DNA of 64,000 nt from Mytilus trossulus (taxonomy: Eukaryota > Mollusca > Bivalvia > Mytilida > Mytilidae), in assembly GCF_036588685.1 (NCBI RefSeq), contig NC_086386.1, positions 69,252,682-69,316,681 on the forward strand. The letters run 5' to 3'. Below the pieces are notes generated by a model that was not told where the DNA came from, searched no databases, and saw only the letters and a list, made by a program, of their open reading frames with translations. Shown piece after piece: positions 47,171 through 60,420 of the stretch (the stretch's first letter is position 1; every line of letters starts with the position of its first letter). The translations under genes were made by a program, and so were the position numbers.

Positions 47171-47619
47171 TCAGTAGGATAGGGACGATAAGTTTGAAAG
47201 GTTCCATTTTTTGTCTAAATTTTGCCGCCATTAAAAATCAGGGGAACATTTCGAACTTATATGACTTTATGCACCACTTTGGGCGCAAGCGCATGCCTCT
47301 AACAACTTCTTTCATCATCAGTTATCACGGCTGTCATAGTTATAGGTTTGACGAAATGTAAGCTATCGAGAAGTGAAAATTGGAACTTCTGGATAGCTGA
47401 GTGATTGTGCATACAAACCACCAACAGAAATAAAGGTGATTCTTGTCTGATGCATATATCACAATTTGTATGATTTAAGGAAAATATGGTGCATAAATTG
47501 TACACGAGGCCAGCAGATACATACGATATTTATTTTGTTTTATCTGTCCTGCCTTGTGCATGTTGTGGAATGAATATAAGATATAATGGGTGGCATATGT
47601 TAACTACTACTAGTCTAAA

Positions 47620-48510
47620 GACGGCGTGCACAAAGCTGAGTCTACAAACGTAACGTCTTCAAGGTACAAAAACCATTTACGACGTCGGTATTTTCCCTCA
47701 GAAAACGTAAGCGTAACAAAAACACTGGACACTTTAAGTTAGTTTACCACATAATTCTTAACATTCATGTTCAACATATTCGTTTATGTACATTTTGAAC
47801 ATGAATTAATATTTGCTACTAGTAGTATAATGGAAATAATTAGCGACGATGTCGTGGATCCTTTTCAGAAAACAGCGTTAAAACGACATTTCTTTAAATT
47901 GTAACATAATAGCTGGACATTTAAAATATTCAGGTGTTCAGTCTGGACTATCGAATCATTCGTATGTTGCAGATTTTATTTAACCTCTGGTTTTGCACAT
48001 TTCGAATACCAAGTAATTTTGAAAATAAAAAGATAGCAATTACATATTTTTTCTTACCGATTCTTCCATTTTGATTATTAGTCCTTCCAAATGACTACTT
48101 CTTACACATAACGAAGATTATTTCAAGCATATCTACTATGGTCGTTTTTGATTTTTTTTGCTGTAAATTTCATATAATGTCAGAGTCCGAATCTATACAA
48201 TTCTATTATACGAAAATGTGGGATACAAAGTTAAAATTGTATAAGTTTTAGGTAAAAAACTCTATTTTATGCTAATTTAATGATATGAGTTACACCGATT
48301 ATTTGCCGTTTTCTATATGTCCGTTTCATGCTTTATAGATTAAATATTAATTTACCTTACTAGTAATGTGGATTATTATGGCATGCATTCATCATTTTAT
48401 CATGAAATAAAATCTTCTTCAAAAAATATTAAAAATACATATAAATTTTATATGTTTAAAGCTATTAAAAAACGCATTTTACAGTTGCCGTCAACTTTGT
48501 GCACGCCGTC
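47620..48510. mobile_element. MITE-like element with 16-base inverted ends
   Basis: GACGGCGTGCACAAAG (47620-47635) and CTTTGTGCACGCCGTC (48495-48510) are perfect inverses. ACTAGT lies immediately outside on the right and, after five extra bases, on the left. No gene inside. Confidence 0.7.
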
Positions 48511-49560
48511 ACTAGTATTGTAAAATCCTATGCAAAAAGCAAGAACACATTAAAGAAGTGAAAACAAGTTAGACTTACTACTTTGGTATATTTACTAAAG
48601 GTAATAAATATAAACAAAACAAAACAAACAAGATAGGAAAGCAATGAAAAATTGGAAGAGTTTACGCCCCAGACGTCTGCGTTTCGATTGGAAATGCACC
48701 AATTGATTATTTTACATCTTATTATCTAAACAACTGTAATGTTTTCATATGCAATGATTGTTTTTTATATGTGAAACATTTAAAATGATTTGGGCTAGTT
48801 TAAAAGTCATATAAATTCAATTATGTTTCTGGAGTTACTGTTCTAACACCGCTAAGGTTACAGTCATTCGTAAAACATTGATGTTCGACACGATGTTTCA
48901 ATAACGAAATAAAAATTGTTTACTACAAATTAATAAAACTACAAAACTAATATCCAAAAATAAATATTTTAAAGTGACATGTATTCAAGGATGAAAAAAA
49001 AACATACTGACCATGTTATATATTTACTATAATGGTACATTGTATATCAATCATATCAATGTTAAGGCTTTATTTTTTGTATAAAATGATTTGGATGACT
49101 TTGACACAACTGTTTGCCCTTTTGTAATGTTCTGATAGAAAATTAATTTTCTGTCAGACTTTTACTACGTGTATATGGTAGTACTACAATATGTCGTTAT
49201 TTTACTAGTAATACATTTAGATATTATTTCGATTTATTAACTTGTTATAAGTACGGAAATCAATATTAAATCATAAATACTATTTTTGCTTTCATATCGC
49301 TACTTCACCATGCAGACGGTTGAAAACAAAACTTTCTGACAAAAGAGATGATTTCAGCTTCCCAAGTGTGATCTTTCCATTTCTATGTAGCAACATTCCA
49401 ACAGTGCATGCATACGGAGTATAATATATCTCCCAATTGATACGATATTACCGGGCTTGTATTTCCTATCATGATTTCCTTGATAGAGGATTGCTGCTCA
49501 CAAGGAAGCTATTAAACCAAAGTTTACGAAAGTTCCAAAAGATGAAGTTGAAATCATTCC
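48511..49560. other. AT-rich stretch, nothing recognised
   Basis: No coding frame, repeat structure or RNA gene that I can support. Confidence 0.5.
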
Positions 49561-50660
49561 TTCGTAAATTTACGGACGCCATCACGAGTTGGTTGACCGT
49601 TAGGGAATAACCGTTTCACAGATGATATCGGATATGTTCCTTATGTCGTAACTACAATATCCTCCCCTTTTCACGAATGTGACCTACCGAATTAGACTAT
49701 TTACAGGATTTCTAATAATATAAGCAACACGACGGATGTCACACGTGGAGCAGGATCTGCTTACCCTTCCGGTGCACCTGAGATCACCCCCAGTTTTTGG
49801 TGGGGTTCGTGTTACTTAGTCTTTAGTTTTCTATGATGTGTCTTCTGTACTATTATTTGTGTTTATCTTTTTATTTTTAGCCATGGCGTTGTCAGGTTAT
49901 TTTCGATCTATGAGTTTGACTGTCCATCTGGTATCTTTCGTCCCTCTTTTGCAATCGTCCAATACGTTGTCTCTTTTATATCGCATACGACAAGTAGTAA
50001 TTGGCCATACAAATTACCCGTCGATAATTTTCACCCTACATGATATTCCTTTCATGTTGATATTTGACCCAAAAGGCCATCATTTTCATTTTATTTACTT
50101 TAGCTTGCGATTGGTAGATTTTTTCCCCTATAATATTTCTTTGATTTTGATACCTTTGCTCATTTTCGGTAATTTTATCGTACCTAAAAGTTGGGGAAAA
50201 CTGTGGTAATATTGCAGTTATCATATTATCATGCATTATCTTCGTCCGTAACTTAGTTATTTAGGATTAGTTAGATATAGGAAGATGTGGTGTGAGTGCC
50301 AATGAGACAACTCTCCATCCAAATAACAATTTAAAAATTAAACCATTATAGGTTAAAGTACGGCCTTAGTGTTTATCAATCCCACACAGCCACACTTACA
50401 AATGTTCGATTCCCGTTTGGGATGAAAATTTCAGGAACTCAATTTTCGGCTCTCCCTTGACACCATTTGCGAGTATGGTCTTGAGGAAACGATGATAGTC
50501 CGTCGGACGGGGACGATAAATGGCTGACCCGTGTTAAGAGAGAGCCATATCTCTTGCACGTTAAAGACACCCTTGTAGATTTCGAAAAAGAGTAGGCTAA
50601 TGCCGCTACAAGGCAGCACTCGCACCCGCAAAGTGGAAAGGGATTAATATAAGTTGCAAA
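49561..50660. repeat. Cluster of mussel and bivalve interspersed repeats
   Basis: 49575-49800 contains CCATCACGAGTTGGTTGACC and CACACGTGGAGCAGGATCTG. 49811-49975 contains GCCATGGCGTTGTCAGG. 50278-50400 contains GCCAATGAGACAACTCTCC. 50440-50650 contains CACGTTAAAGACACCCTTG. The 123-codon frame at 49838 and the 189-codon minus frame at 51008 lie largely in this repeat text and are not supported. Confidence 0.7.
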
Positions 50661-53000
50661 ACTTGTTTCCCAATCCACTATAAATAAATATGTTTTAACT
50701 AAACTTACAAATGTACATGTACACCTAATGGAAAGTGGAATTGATTGGATATTTTGTATTATACGAAATGAACATGATAGTAGTATATACGTCATATAAC
50801 AATACAAATAAAACAAGAAGAGACGCACGCAAACCCTCCCCCCCCCCAAAAAAAAAAAATAAAAAAAAAATGGAATTATGAGATTTGAAAATCTATAATC
50901 TACTTTTTTCCTTATTGGTCTAGTCAGTAAATCAATTGAATGAATCATTTCAAAGCAGTATACCCCCCCCAAAAAATGAAAAAAAATCGAATGTGATGCG
51001 TCTTTCAATCGGACACGTTACTTTCATATAAATATATAATATAAGAATTGAGTAAACCACGGAAAAGCTAGCAGATGATGATCAACCACATATCACCATG
51101 TCGAGAAACAGTTTTGAGTGATGCTTGTTGTAAAATTAACAATGCATATCGATTAAAAAAACTAAAATTAGTCTTTCAATTTGTGTATAAAAATCAAAAG
51201 CGTTGATCTTAATTTCTTGCTTAAATATTTGCTGCCTTATTTAAGATAATTATATATATATTTTTGGAGTTTTTTATTTTATTTCTGGCTTTGGGTTGTT
51301 TCCATTTTCCTTTCTTGCATAGGATAATACTACTTCGTACCTTATATCCAAATCACAAACAAGACAAAGAGCTTTTAAGGTTATAATACGAGATAAAAGA
51401 TAAGTCCATCATACCTCAAAAGAAAAAAAGAAGATAATTGAGGGTTATATTAAAATATCAATGACTTTTTATATGCACATGTACAGTGATTCGTCTTCAC
51501 ATTAAAATATAATGTTTCCGTAACTTCTTTTTTTTCAACATCTTATATGTATATATATGAATTAAGTAATTATTATTTTATCGATAATCAAACATGTTTA
51601 TCTACTGTGTGATTCTGTTTCAAATAATTCTCATTACTTTTTTTTATGTATTATTTGGGTTTTTTCTGAACATTTTCATTATATCACTAGTCAATGTTAA
51701 ATATGTGTTTCCTCAAACACAAATATGCTTATGATTTGTTACTATTTATAGGTTTGGGTAAAACCTTTAAATAGCTCCCACATTTCACTGCAGGCCGATG
51801 TAAGTACACAACCGTAATTGATTTCTTTTTATTGTGTTTTAAAATAGTTTGAGAGTTATTAATGGTTCGAGGTTCTAAATATATATTCAAAAATTGTGTT
51901 GATTCAGTATTTTGATCGATCTAAAAAATTACAAAATAATGTATTTCATCACTGTACAAACTGGTTTATAACGTAAAAAACTACAAGGAAGACTCAATGT
52001 AAAAGCCGTGGCTATTGTGAATTTTAAGTATAAGCTTGAATTGTAAGGAATTACAGATAGAAAAATGCCAACAAAGGCCCTAAAATCCTATATATTGATA
52101 GGAAATAATGACAGTGGCACAGTTTTGGGCGTAAAAGTAGCTCTCATAGGCGGACGCAGGGGGAGGGGTCCGGGGGCTGGATCCGCCGCTGGCTAGATAT
52201 GTGAATTGCATTGCTATTTTACCCAAGTGCAATCTCAACTTTATTAGATGAAATTTTTCAAGCTATTAATACATGAATTCGTAATATTGTTTATAATATC
52301 GGGATATCGATAAAACGTCATTTGTCTTCCATTTTCACTGAAATAGCAACATTAAGCAGAAATCATAGGTAAAATCCCTTAAACTTGCGTCAGGAATTTG
52401 TATAACTTTGCGGCAGGAAGTACGTCATCAATGTATGGTTCTCCTATTGTTCTGAGTAATGTGAGATATTCCGTGCCTCAGAACTAGACATATGTGAAAT
52501 CACTCATAGGTAAAGAAAATTAAATGACAGATGAAACTTCTATTGAAATGTAACGATGGATATGATATTAAATTCTTTGTGTCGTAAACAACTGAAATGG
52601 AAACCTCCATCTGATAAATATATATTATAATACGCCAGCAAACTCATATTTCATACAATCAAAAACGAATTAAATCTTAATACGATAAAAAATGCATACT
52701 CTATGATACTTAAGATTTTGTTAACCAACATTTAAATACGTAATTTTTAAATGTAATTCATACCGGAAAGCAAATTTTAAGAGTTAAAAACTAATTTAAA
52801 AAAATAAATAAAAACTATTTTAATTTTAAATCTATACAATTTTTTTTAACGTATACTCAAAATTCATTTTTTTTTTAAATATTTATCTACCAACTGCATA
52901 TCACAGGGGTTGATGATTATATTCATCATAAAGTATAAAGTTTTAGCTTTCTTCAATAATAGCTCGAAAATTCCGAAGAACAGTACAAATCAGCAACTCG
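50661..53000. other. AT-rich stretch, no supported gene
   Basis: Poly-C/poly-A runs at 50838-50870 and 50964-50975. A GC-rich repeat fragment (GGCGGACGCAGGGGGAGGGG) at 52150-52195. Otherwise nothing recognised. Confidence 0.5.
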
Positions 53001-53200
53001 GTTAACAGCAAAATTTGAGCCCGCCGCCGGGGTTTAAATTAGCGGTGGTGCGAGGTCCGCGACCTTCCACTATTGCAATCGAACCTTCGTTTAGAGAATA
53101 AACTACGCCCGACGGACTTTCGATTTGAAAGAAAATAAAAAATAATTTTGTCGACCTTTTTAACCAAAAAATCCAAACAATCTCAATATTTATTTCATCT
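53001..53200 (-). other. GC-richer island with an open minus frame
   Basis: On the minus strand the frame reads ESPSGVVYSLNEGSIAIVEG followed by RGPRTTANLNPGGGLKFCC. Base composition from 53010 to 53130 is clearly richer in G+C than the flanks. I recognise no domain; it could be an exon remnant or repeat. Confidence 0.25.
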
Positions 53201-55109
53201 TTACAAGATTGATCGTTTATATAAATATACAGCGTTAATTTCCATTGTTTAACTTGAGCGTACATTTTAAATGAATAAATTGAATGAAAACTACGGTTTC
53301 TTATTGTGCATTGTGATTAAAAGTTTGTATGTATAATTACTTTCATTTGTTTCTTACTCTGTCTTGAATTGGTCTCGTCGTACTATTGCAAATATTCAAT
53401 TTCATGACTGCATCAAGTGTTTCTATCAGTTTGCCATAGTGCTATCACATGGTAAGGGTAGAAATTAATGGTTAACCCTAGTTGTAAGTGTTTTAATGTC
53501 TTATCTTAATGTTTTAATTTATTGACATAACTGCACGATCCGATTTTCAACTAACAGTGGTACATGTAAGGTACATTTGTAATCGTCACAAAAAATCCCG
53601 CTCAAACTTTTGTCAAAGACGGTTTTAACTTTGAATTGTTGCGAGAGTTTATGTTTTATGTTGAAGGCACTTGTATATATTGACCTGAAATACAAGTACT
53701 GTTCCATTGAGTTTAGATACATGTCTTCTGTTTCTGTCCCTGACCCATGTTTTCTGTATTCGGCATGTGTAGTGCATCATGCCATGAGACATTGTTACGT
53801 GTACCGTGATGAACTTTTGTGCAGGACTGCTTTGTGGTTTTTTTTACATGGAACTCCTGACCAGACTATGACTTTTTGACTCTTGGTCTATGCACTTTGG
53901 GTGTGTCATAATGATACAGTGTGTTCCTTTGTATATTACCCTGACCTAGACGTATGATTTTAAATTGACCTTGCTTCTGAAAATGTAGCATGTAGATGTA
54001 TTGTCATAAGATTGTGAGTCTTGTGGCACGAGAAACTTTATATGATCTTAACCTTTTCCCTCATTGTACAACTTGAATATTTTGTTTGAAGTATATGGAG
54101 AATCGTCTGATTGCACTCATATCCCATATTCTTATATCTATATTAAATATATAGATATATTTGTATGTTTTTAATTGTAAGATCGGTATTATGAATTGGA
54201 GTTTGAACTAGTACACATTTTGTTAAGGGGCCATCTGAAGTCCGCCGCCGGGCGAGGGATTTTCTCACTATGTTAAAAACCCATTGGTGACCTTTTAACT
54301 CATGTTTGCATTTTTGTCATATTACTGTCTCTTAAACACATTTCACATTTCCATTCTCAATTTTTGATATGAGGAATGTTTTGATCAAATGAAAACTAAA
54401 TCTTTTAATTGCCGTGAAAAATTAGAAAGAACATTTACTACTCTAGTAGCACCATGTGCTGCCAGTTGTGATAGCTAGATTATTCAAAATGGTTCAATCA
54501 TTTTACCTTGGATTTCATTTCATGGACATGTTGATATGGATAGTCTGTTTAAGCATCTTAAAAATCACATGAAGGTATACGCATATCAATAGACTGAACT
54601 CAGTGCGAAGAACATTTAAAAAGTACACTTAGACAAAGAGCTCAATCTAGTGAAAAACTTTTTTTATGCTGGTCACTGTCTGTTATCAAACTGCACCGCC
54701 ATCCTTAAAAAAAACATGCAAGCTAATTCTAATAGAAGTAGAATCCAAAGGAAGTAAATAAACTGTTTACTGAAATAAATGTACAATATGTCTATGGGCC
54801 CCAGATGCCCCTGTCTGTGAAAAGAAAACAAAAGTAACCTTCCACATATAGAAGCAGGATTCACGTAACTTTGACTGTTTAGTGACCATAATCATTGTGT
54901 ATAAGTTTCAAAACATTTGGTTGATGCAAACTAAAGTAAAAGAACAGAAACGACAGCTTAAGCATCTTTCCTATCTTTAGTCTACGTGTTGATATTTGTA
55001 TCATTAGTACTAGTACCAACTTCATATATATAATAACTCTTGTGTTATGGGGTAATAAGCATTACGTATAAGGTTTATAAAATTTGATTGAGTACAACTT
55101 ATTTAAAAG
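53201..55109 (-). repeat. Right arm of the large inverted duplication (with empty site)
   Basis: Reverse complement of 1-1115 plus 6816-7178. It has the uninterrupted site CATAACTGCAC at 53526-53536, with ATAAC (53527-53531), where the other arm has the 5.7-kb transposon. It keeps about 492 bases (53790-54282) that the left arm lacks. A mussel repeat (GGGCGAGGGATTTTCTCAC, CCATTGGTGACC) is part of the arm. Confidence 0.87.
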
Positions 55110-56120
55110 AACGAAAACGCAAATTCATCATTTTCTATGTTGTTAAAGGAATTTGATAACTCTTGAACGGTAAAAGTGACGCTACCAAATTTCAAATTCA
55201 ATTTTTGTATGTGGAAATAACCATTGTCCCAGGTTAGGGGGATGGTGAAGACCCCATTAACATGTTCAACCCCGCTTTATTCAGTATGCATGTACCTGTC
55301 GCAAGCCAGTGGCCTAGATACATTTGTCCATTTCTTTCCTCGTTTGAATTTTGTTTTGTCGTGTTTTTTCTATGTTGTGATGTTATAGTATTGTTTCATC
55401 CGGCTGCAAATGTTTTCACCTGTCCTAAGTCAGGAATCTGATGTACAGTAGTTATCGTTTGTTTGTGGAATTTGTACGCTTTTCTCGTTTCTCTTTTTTT
55501 TTTTTTTTTTTATTTAGATTAGACCGTTGGTTTTCTCGATTGAATTGTTTTACACTAGTAATTTTGGGGCCCTTTATAGCTTGTGGTTCGGTGAGAACCA
55601 AGGCTCCGTGTTGAAGACCGTACATTGACCTTTAATGGTTTACTTTTATAAATTGTTATTTGGATAGAGATTTGTCTCATAGGCACTCATACAACATCAT
55701 CTATACGTATTTGCTCATTGTTGAAGGCCGTATGGTGACATGTAGTTGTTTTAAATTTCTGTGTACTTGGTATCTTCTTTGCCACACAAGGTGAAGGGTG
55801 GGGATCCTGCTAGCATGTTTAATCCGCCGCATTCTGTTTGTATGTACCTGTCCCAAGTCAGGATACTCTAATTCATGAATTGTCGTTTCTTTATGTGTTA
55901 CATATTTGTTTTTGTTCATTTTTTGTACATAATTTGTCCGTTTCTTTTCTCGTTTTAATTGATTTACATTGTCATTTCGGTGCTTTTTATAGCTGACTAT
56001 GCGGTACGGACTTTGCTCATTGTTGAAGGCCGTAGGATGACTTATAGCTGTTAATTTCTGTGTCATTTAATCTTTTGTGGAGTGTTCTTATTGGCACTCA
56101 TGACACATCTTTTCTATTTT
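55110..56120 (+). repeat. Tandem mussel repeats, GCCGTATGGTGACC family
   Basis: Two or three partial copies: 55225-55700 (GTCCCAGGTTAGGGGGATGG, TCGTTTGTTTGTGG), 55705-55785 (TTGTTGAAGGCCGTATGGTG) and 55785-56115 (CAAGGTGAAGGGTGG to TTGGCACTCATGACACATC). The 121-codon minus frame is a by-product. Confidence 0.8.
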
Positions 56121-57899
56121 GTGTATAAGTTTTGTAGCATTTGGTTGGGGCAACTAAAGTTAAAAAAACGGAACCCTTTGTTTTTGACGTTCGGGACGAA
56201 CGGACTAGAGTAACTCCGTAGTTTATGCCCCTTATCTATGGTACCGACACAGAAGTTCCGACTAGTGTGCTGGTGCTACTCATTCCACCAGCACTGTCAT
56301 TAACACACACACACCAACACAATTTTATTATAAAAATATTCAATCTTAATTTTGATTTGATTCTTTTTGGCGTATAATGATTATATGCATGCCTTAATTT
56401 CACAAGTAGTATCAAATTTGACAAATTTATTGTACATATACATTTTTGTTATATTTTATAACTCGTTTTTCAATTAAACTTAAATTGATCATCAATTTCT
56501 TTTTATATGTCTTTTAAGATTCCGTTTTGAACAAAACGATTTGTTACATATATACTTCACACGTATTTCTATCAAATCTGACATTATTAGAAAGCAGCTA
56601 TTAAATAAAATGCATTCGAACTTTACATGTGCATTTAAATATATATGCAAGTCGTCAACTGGTCAAGTGGCTAGATGCATATATCGTTGGCCAATTGAAC
56701 GACAGGTCTCCAAATTTTGCTGTTTTAAAACGTCTAGAAATATTAACGGAAACAAATAAAGACAGAACGACTGAATTAAATAAAAATAATGTTCGATATA
56801 ATGTACCATTTCGATTTATTTTTAAAATCTAAACGATGCTTGATTTTATCTAGTTTCCTAATCATTAGAATTAGAAAATAAATACCTTACATCTTCTTTT
56901 ACCGTCGATCCTGAAATGTTTAATGTTAGAAAACAATTTTATCGTCTTTGACCTACTTTACCTTTTTATTCGGATACTTGTGGTTATCTTCTCCAAGTTC
57001 AACGGGAACATTAGAATAATCTAGAATAGAACCCAGATGGAACCAGGAATTCGGGTTGCTATAACCAAATAACCCGGATGTTGAACCAGTTACCATGGTT
57101 TCGAACCAAAGAACCAAGGTTCAGAACCAAACAACCCAGATGGAGCCAAGGTTTAGAACCAGAGTGCCCGGATAGAACCTTATTGCATTCGGAATTCTCA
57201 TGACTTTTTATACCTTCAACGTATTTTGCAAATCATTTATTTATTTAGTATATTTATATATAATTATTTATGACTGCGATGTTTATTTTATTCAACCGCT
57301 AGCTTTATACCGAAAGTCGCCAACAAGAAATGTGTAAATCCGAGTAAAATCGTATCTGACTGACAAAAACAAGATTGAAAAACAACCGATGCTAAAAACT
57401 GGAAATAAAGACCGTTACAATACTAGATCAGGGTAATTCCGGATTTGGCGATCAAATACAATTATCGGCCTAGCCAAGATCAGATGTGCATTTCATATTG
57501 GGTCTATGTTATAGGCTTGTAAAGACAAGAAGATAAACTTTACATAAGTAATACATCTTTGAACTGAAGAAGAGAATGTAGGGTTTCACAATGAATATTA
57601 AATATAATGTATAGGTGTTACCGTTTTGAAAAAAAACAACACTGAAATACACGCTGAAAATGGGCAAAATTTCACGATATGTTGTTTCATTTAAAATTTC
57701 GCTGTTTTTGTCAATTGATAGTTAATGAGTGAACTTAATTTGAACTACATTATTGGTTCACTGTTATAGACAATTTATTCACCTTTCTTTTACTGGTTGT
57801 TGCAACAAAACATTTTCAGTGGTTTCAAAGTTATAAACAGTTGAGTACTATGCGCTTGTTATGAAATTTTGTACTTTTGTTTTTAGCTTGCTCAGTGTA
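56121..57899. other. Spacer with a degenerate GAACCAA repeat
   Basis: 56240-56300 is a fragment of the CTGGTGATACCCTC mussel repeat. 57020-57180 contains irregular copies of AACCCAGATGGAACCA, GTTTCGAACCAAAGAACC and CCAAGGTTCAGAACC. No gene recognised. Confidence 0.5.
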
Positions 57900-58047
57900 G
57901 TGATAAAAGAGAAAAAAAAATGCTATTATGTGTTTTGTTTTCTCTTCTAGTATATACATTATCAAAAACTACCTCATTTATCAAAATTACAGTACCCTAG
58001 CTGGAGATATATGCCATCAAAGTTGGATATACAAATAAACTGAAAAA

Positions 58048-59345
58048 ATGTCTTGTCCGTAGACATGCATTCCCTAGTAAACTGGAAGCATAATTACATT
58101 AATGTTCCATTGCTAAGTTCCTGTTCTTTTGTAGATATGAAATCCCTACTAACATTGTTTTTCTACCATCTATTAATAGAGGAAAAAATTCAAAAATATG
58201 TCAGAATGTCTTGTCCGTAGACACATGTCTTGTCCGTAGACATGTATTTTTATTAATATTGCTTGGCTTTATGGGTCTTAATTAGTCCTATGTGTTGTTT
58301 TAACTTAGAAATATCTATTTTTAATAAATAAATAGTAATTTAAGTGTTCTCAATTTTTGTAAAATTACTTTACAGGAGTGGATTTTTAAAAGTGTCAGAT
58401 TATCAGTCATAAAAAGCATACCTTATTTTACTTCAATATTGTTTATTCCAGTTGCTGCATACCTTAACAGATTAACTAAATCAAATGAAGAAAAAGTATT
58501 TCTCTCTCTCTAACTTTATCTTTTGCATTTCAGTATTAACAGCAGATGAGGAAGTGTCTACGGACAAGACACTTGTACATAACAAGTATTAAATTCAATT
58601 ATTTGTCTGCTATGAAACTTAAATCTTATCTATAGGTGATGAAATCTATCTATTCAAATTAAAACTCAATTATTTGTCTGCTATGAAACTTAAATCTTAT
58701 CTATAGGTGATGAAATCTATCTATTCAAATTAAAACTCAGTATTTTCAACATAAATATAGTCACAATTAATTCTAACATATTTTTTTTTAACTGAAATTG
58801 TCTTGTCCGTAGACAATTTACTACAATATATTTGTATCCAATTCCCTTGTGTTCAGTCTAATTTGATAGGTTTAATGTATGTTATTTTTTCATGAGAACA
58901 CATTCAACTATGTCAAAATTGAGTTTTAATTATAGTTTGATTGTTTTAAACAGTCAGATTATCTGAGATATATGGATTTCAGTTAAAACAATGTGTCTTC
59001 ATTTTGGCTTAATCAAAAATTTATTGAGATATGTAAAGAATTATGGGTATATTTTTATATTTTCCAAAATTTAAAAAACAAAGCATAAAATTTAATTGGT
59101 ATTTTTTTAATCTAAACCGTAACAATTATCTTTGAAAGTATTTAATTGAATATCAATAAAATGTCTTGTCCGTAGACATTATCAAAAAATGTATTTGTTT
59201 CCATTTTCCTCGAAGTAAAGCATCATTTGATAGATAAACCTAACATGTATAGTTTTTTTTTCAAGAGAACACTTTCAGCTATATCAAAATTAGGTTTTGA
59301 TTATGCATTTCGTTAAATATGAATACAATTTCTTGTCCGTAGACA
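58048..59345. repeat. Seven dispersed TCTTGTCCGTAGACA hairpins
   Basis: Hairpins at 58048-58066, 58206-58224, 58223-58245, 58552-58574 (opposite strand), 58795-58819, 59160-59180, and a stem-damaged copy with its core at 59331-59345. Each has a stem ending TGTCT / AGACA around the 7-base loop TGTCCGT. Outer stem bases differ between copies but remain complementary in five of seven. Confidence 0.9.
58595..58736. repeat. 71-base perfect tandem duplication
   Basis: TCAATTATTTGTCTGCTATG and the following 51 bases are repeated without visible change at 58666. It lies between hairpins four and five. Confidence 0.93.
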
Positions 59346-59890
59346 AAATATATAAATTGTATTGCTATGTTTGATTGTTATTGTAAGAATATGCAGTAAA
59401 GTTATTTTAATGTTTTATACACCAAAAGAAAGGGTTTTTTTTTGAAGTTTTGGTATTTATAGATAAGCTTAGATACAGTTTTATCAGATAAGATTAATGA
59501 TCAAAGAAAGCTACTGTTGTTTGAAATAACTGTGAGTTAAACATGTTCTTGTAATATTTTTTTTCAATTAAAATGTTTGATATCAATAATTCTAAATATA
59601 TTTTGTTGTCTTTGTCATTGACCAAAAATCTGACACTGGTGATCATGTCTTGAAGGCAACCATCAAAGAAAATTATACAGTTTTTAAACACCATTTATTT
59701 AATAAAAATATTAAATATTTCTTCCAAAAACTGCATGTAATTATATAAATGCTTCCAGTGTTAGCCTAACGATGGCAATTTTTCATAATTTAAACCATTT
59801 TTTAACCAAAATATCAAAAGAGTTTTTCCCTGAGGTGATACTCATTTTTGACTTCATGTGAAACACAAAATGCACATCTTATTGTGGCTA
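59346..59890. other. AT-rich spacer, no gene
   Basis: A 66-codon minus frame at 59694 is not recognisable. Nothing else seen. Confidence 0.5.
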
Positions 59891-60420
59891 GGTCGAATGA
59901 AAAATTAAAAATTGAAAAGGTTGACAATGCTTGACAAAGTTAAACCACTGAAAATTCGTACTAACGGAGGATCTGAGTTTAACAATAGCTGGTTTAATTT
60001 TGTTATATCAAAGAACATACATATTTGTCAACTAGTGACCTTAAACGAGGTCAAAGCCAATAATGTGGAAAGACTCAGCACGTATGTGAAGACTATGATA
60101 TATAGATAGTTTAATCGGCATAAGATGCATATATACTTAGACGTACTGCCGTAGTTGGTGGAAAACCACAATGCAACTCATAGTCGATCACTCAACAACT
60201 TGGCACCAAACGAGTGATTGGGTCAACGATTCGTACGTTCCAAACATGTAGGAGTATCAAACACAATATTTTATTTAATGTAATATAAGGATTATTACCC
60301 GGACAATGAACCGAGGAAATATTAAATGCGTGTTGATACTTCTCTCAACTTGTCTGGGTTGTGGACTGTGACTTGAACTGACGTTCTAGAACCTGAACAA
60401 ATTAAATACACGTAGTGTAG
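59891..60420 (+). pseudogene. Integrase-core fragment of a retroelement or transposon
   Basis: The frame from 59912 reads KPLKIRTNGGSEFNNSWFN then LVTLNEVKANNVERLSTYVK, matching the second Asp region (normally RTDGGSEF; here TNGG) and the Glu helix of an rve integrase. It then decays through NHNATHSRSLNNLAPNE with stops and frameshifts. The usual Asp in the DGG motif is Asn here. Only the 3' part of the domain is present and no LTR or TIR is seen. Confidence 0.65.

Noticed and set aside
50439..51008. 189-codon minus-strand open frame
   Set aside because: It spans a bivalve repeat and homopolymer runs, and its composition (long F/Y/I/L stretches) follows AT-rich non-coding DNA.
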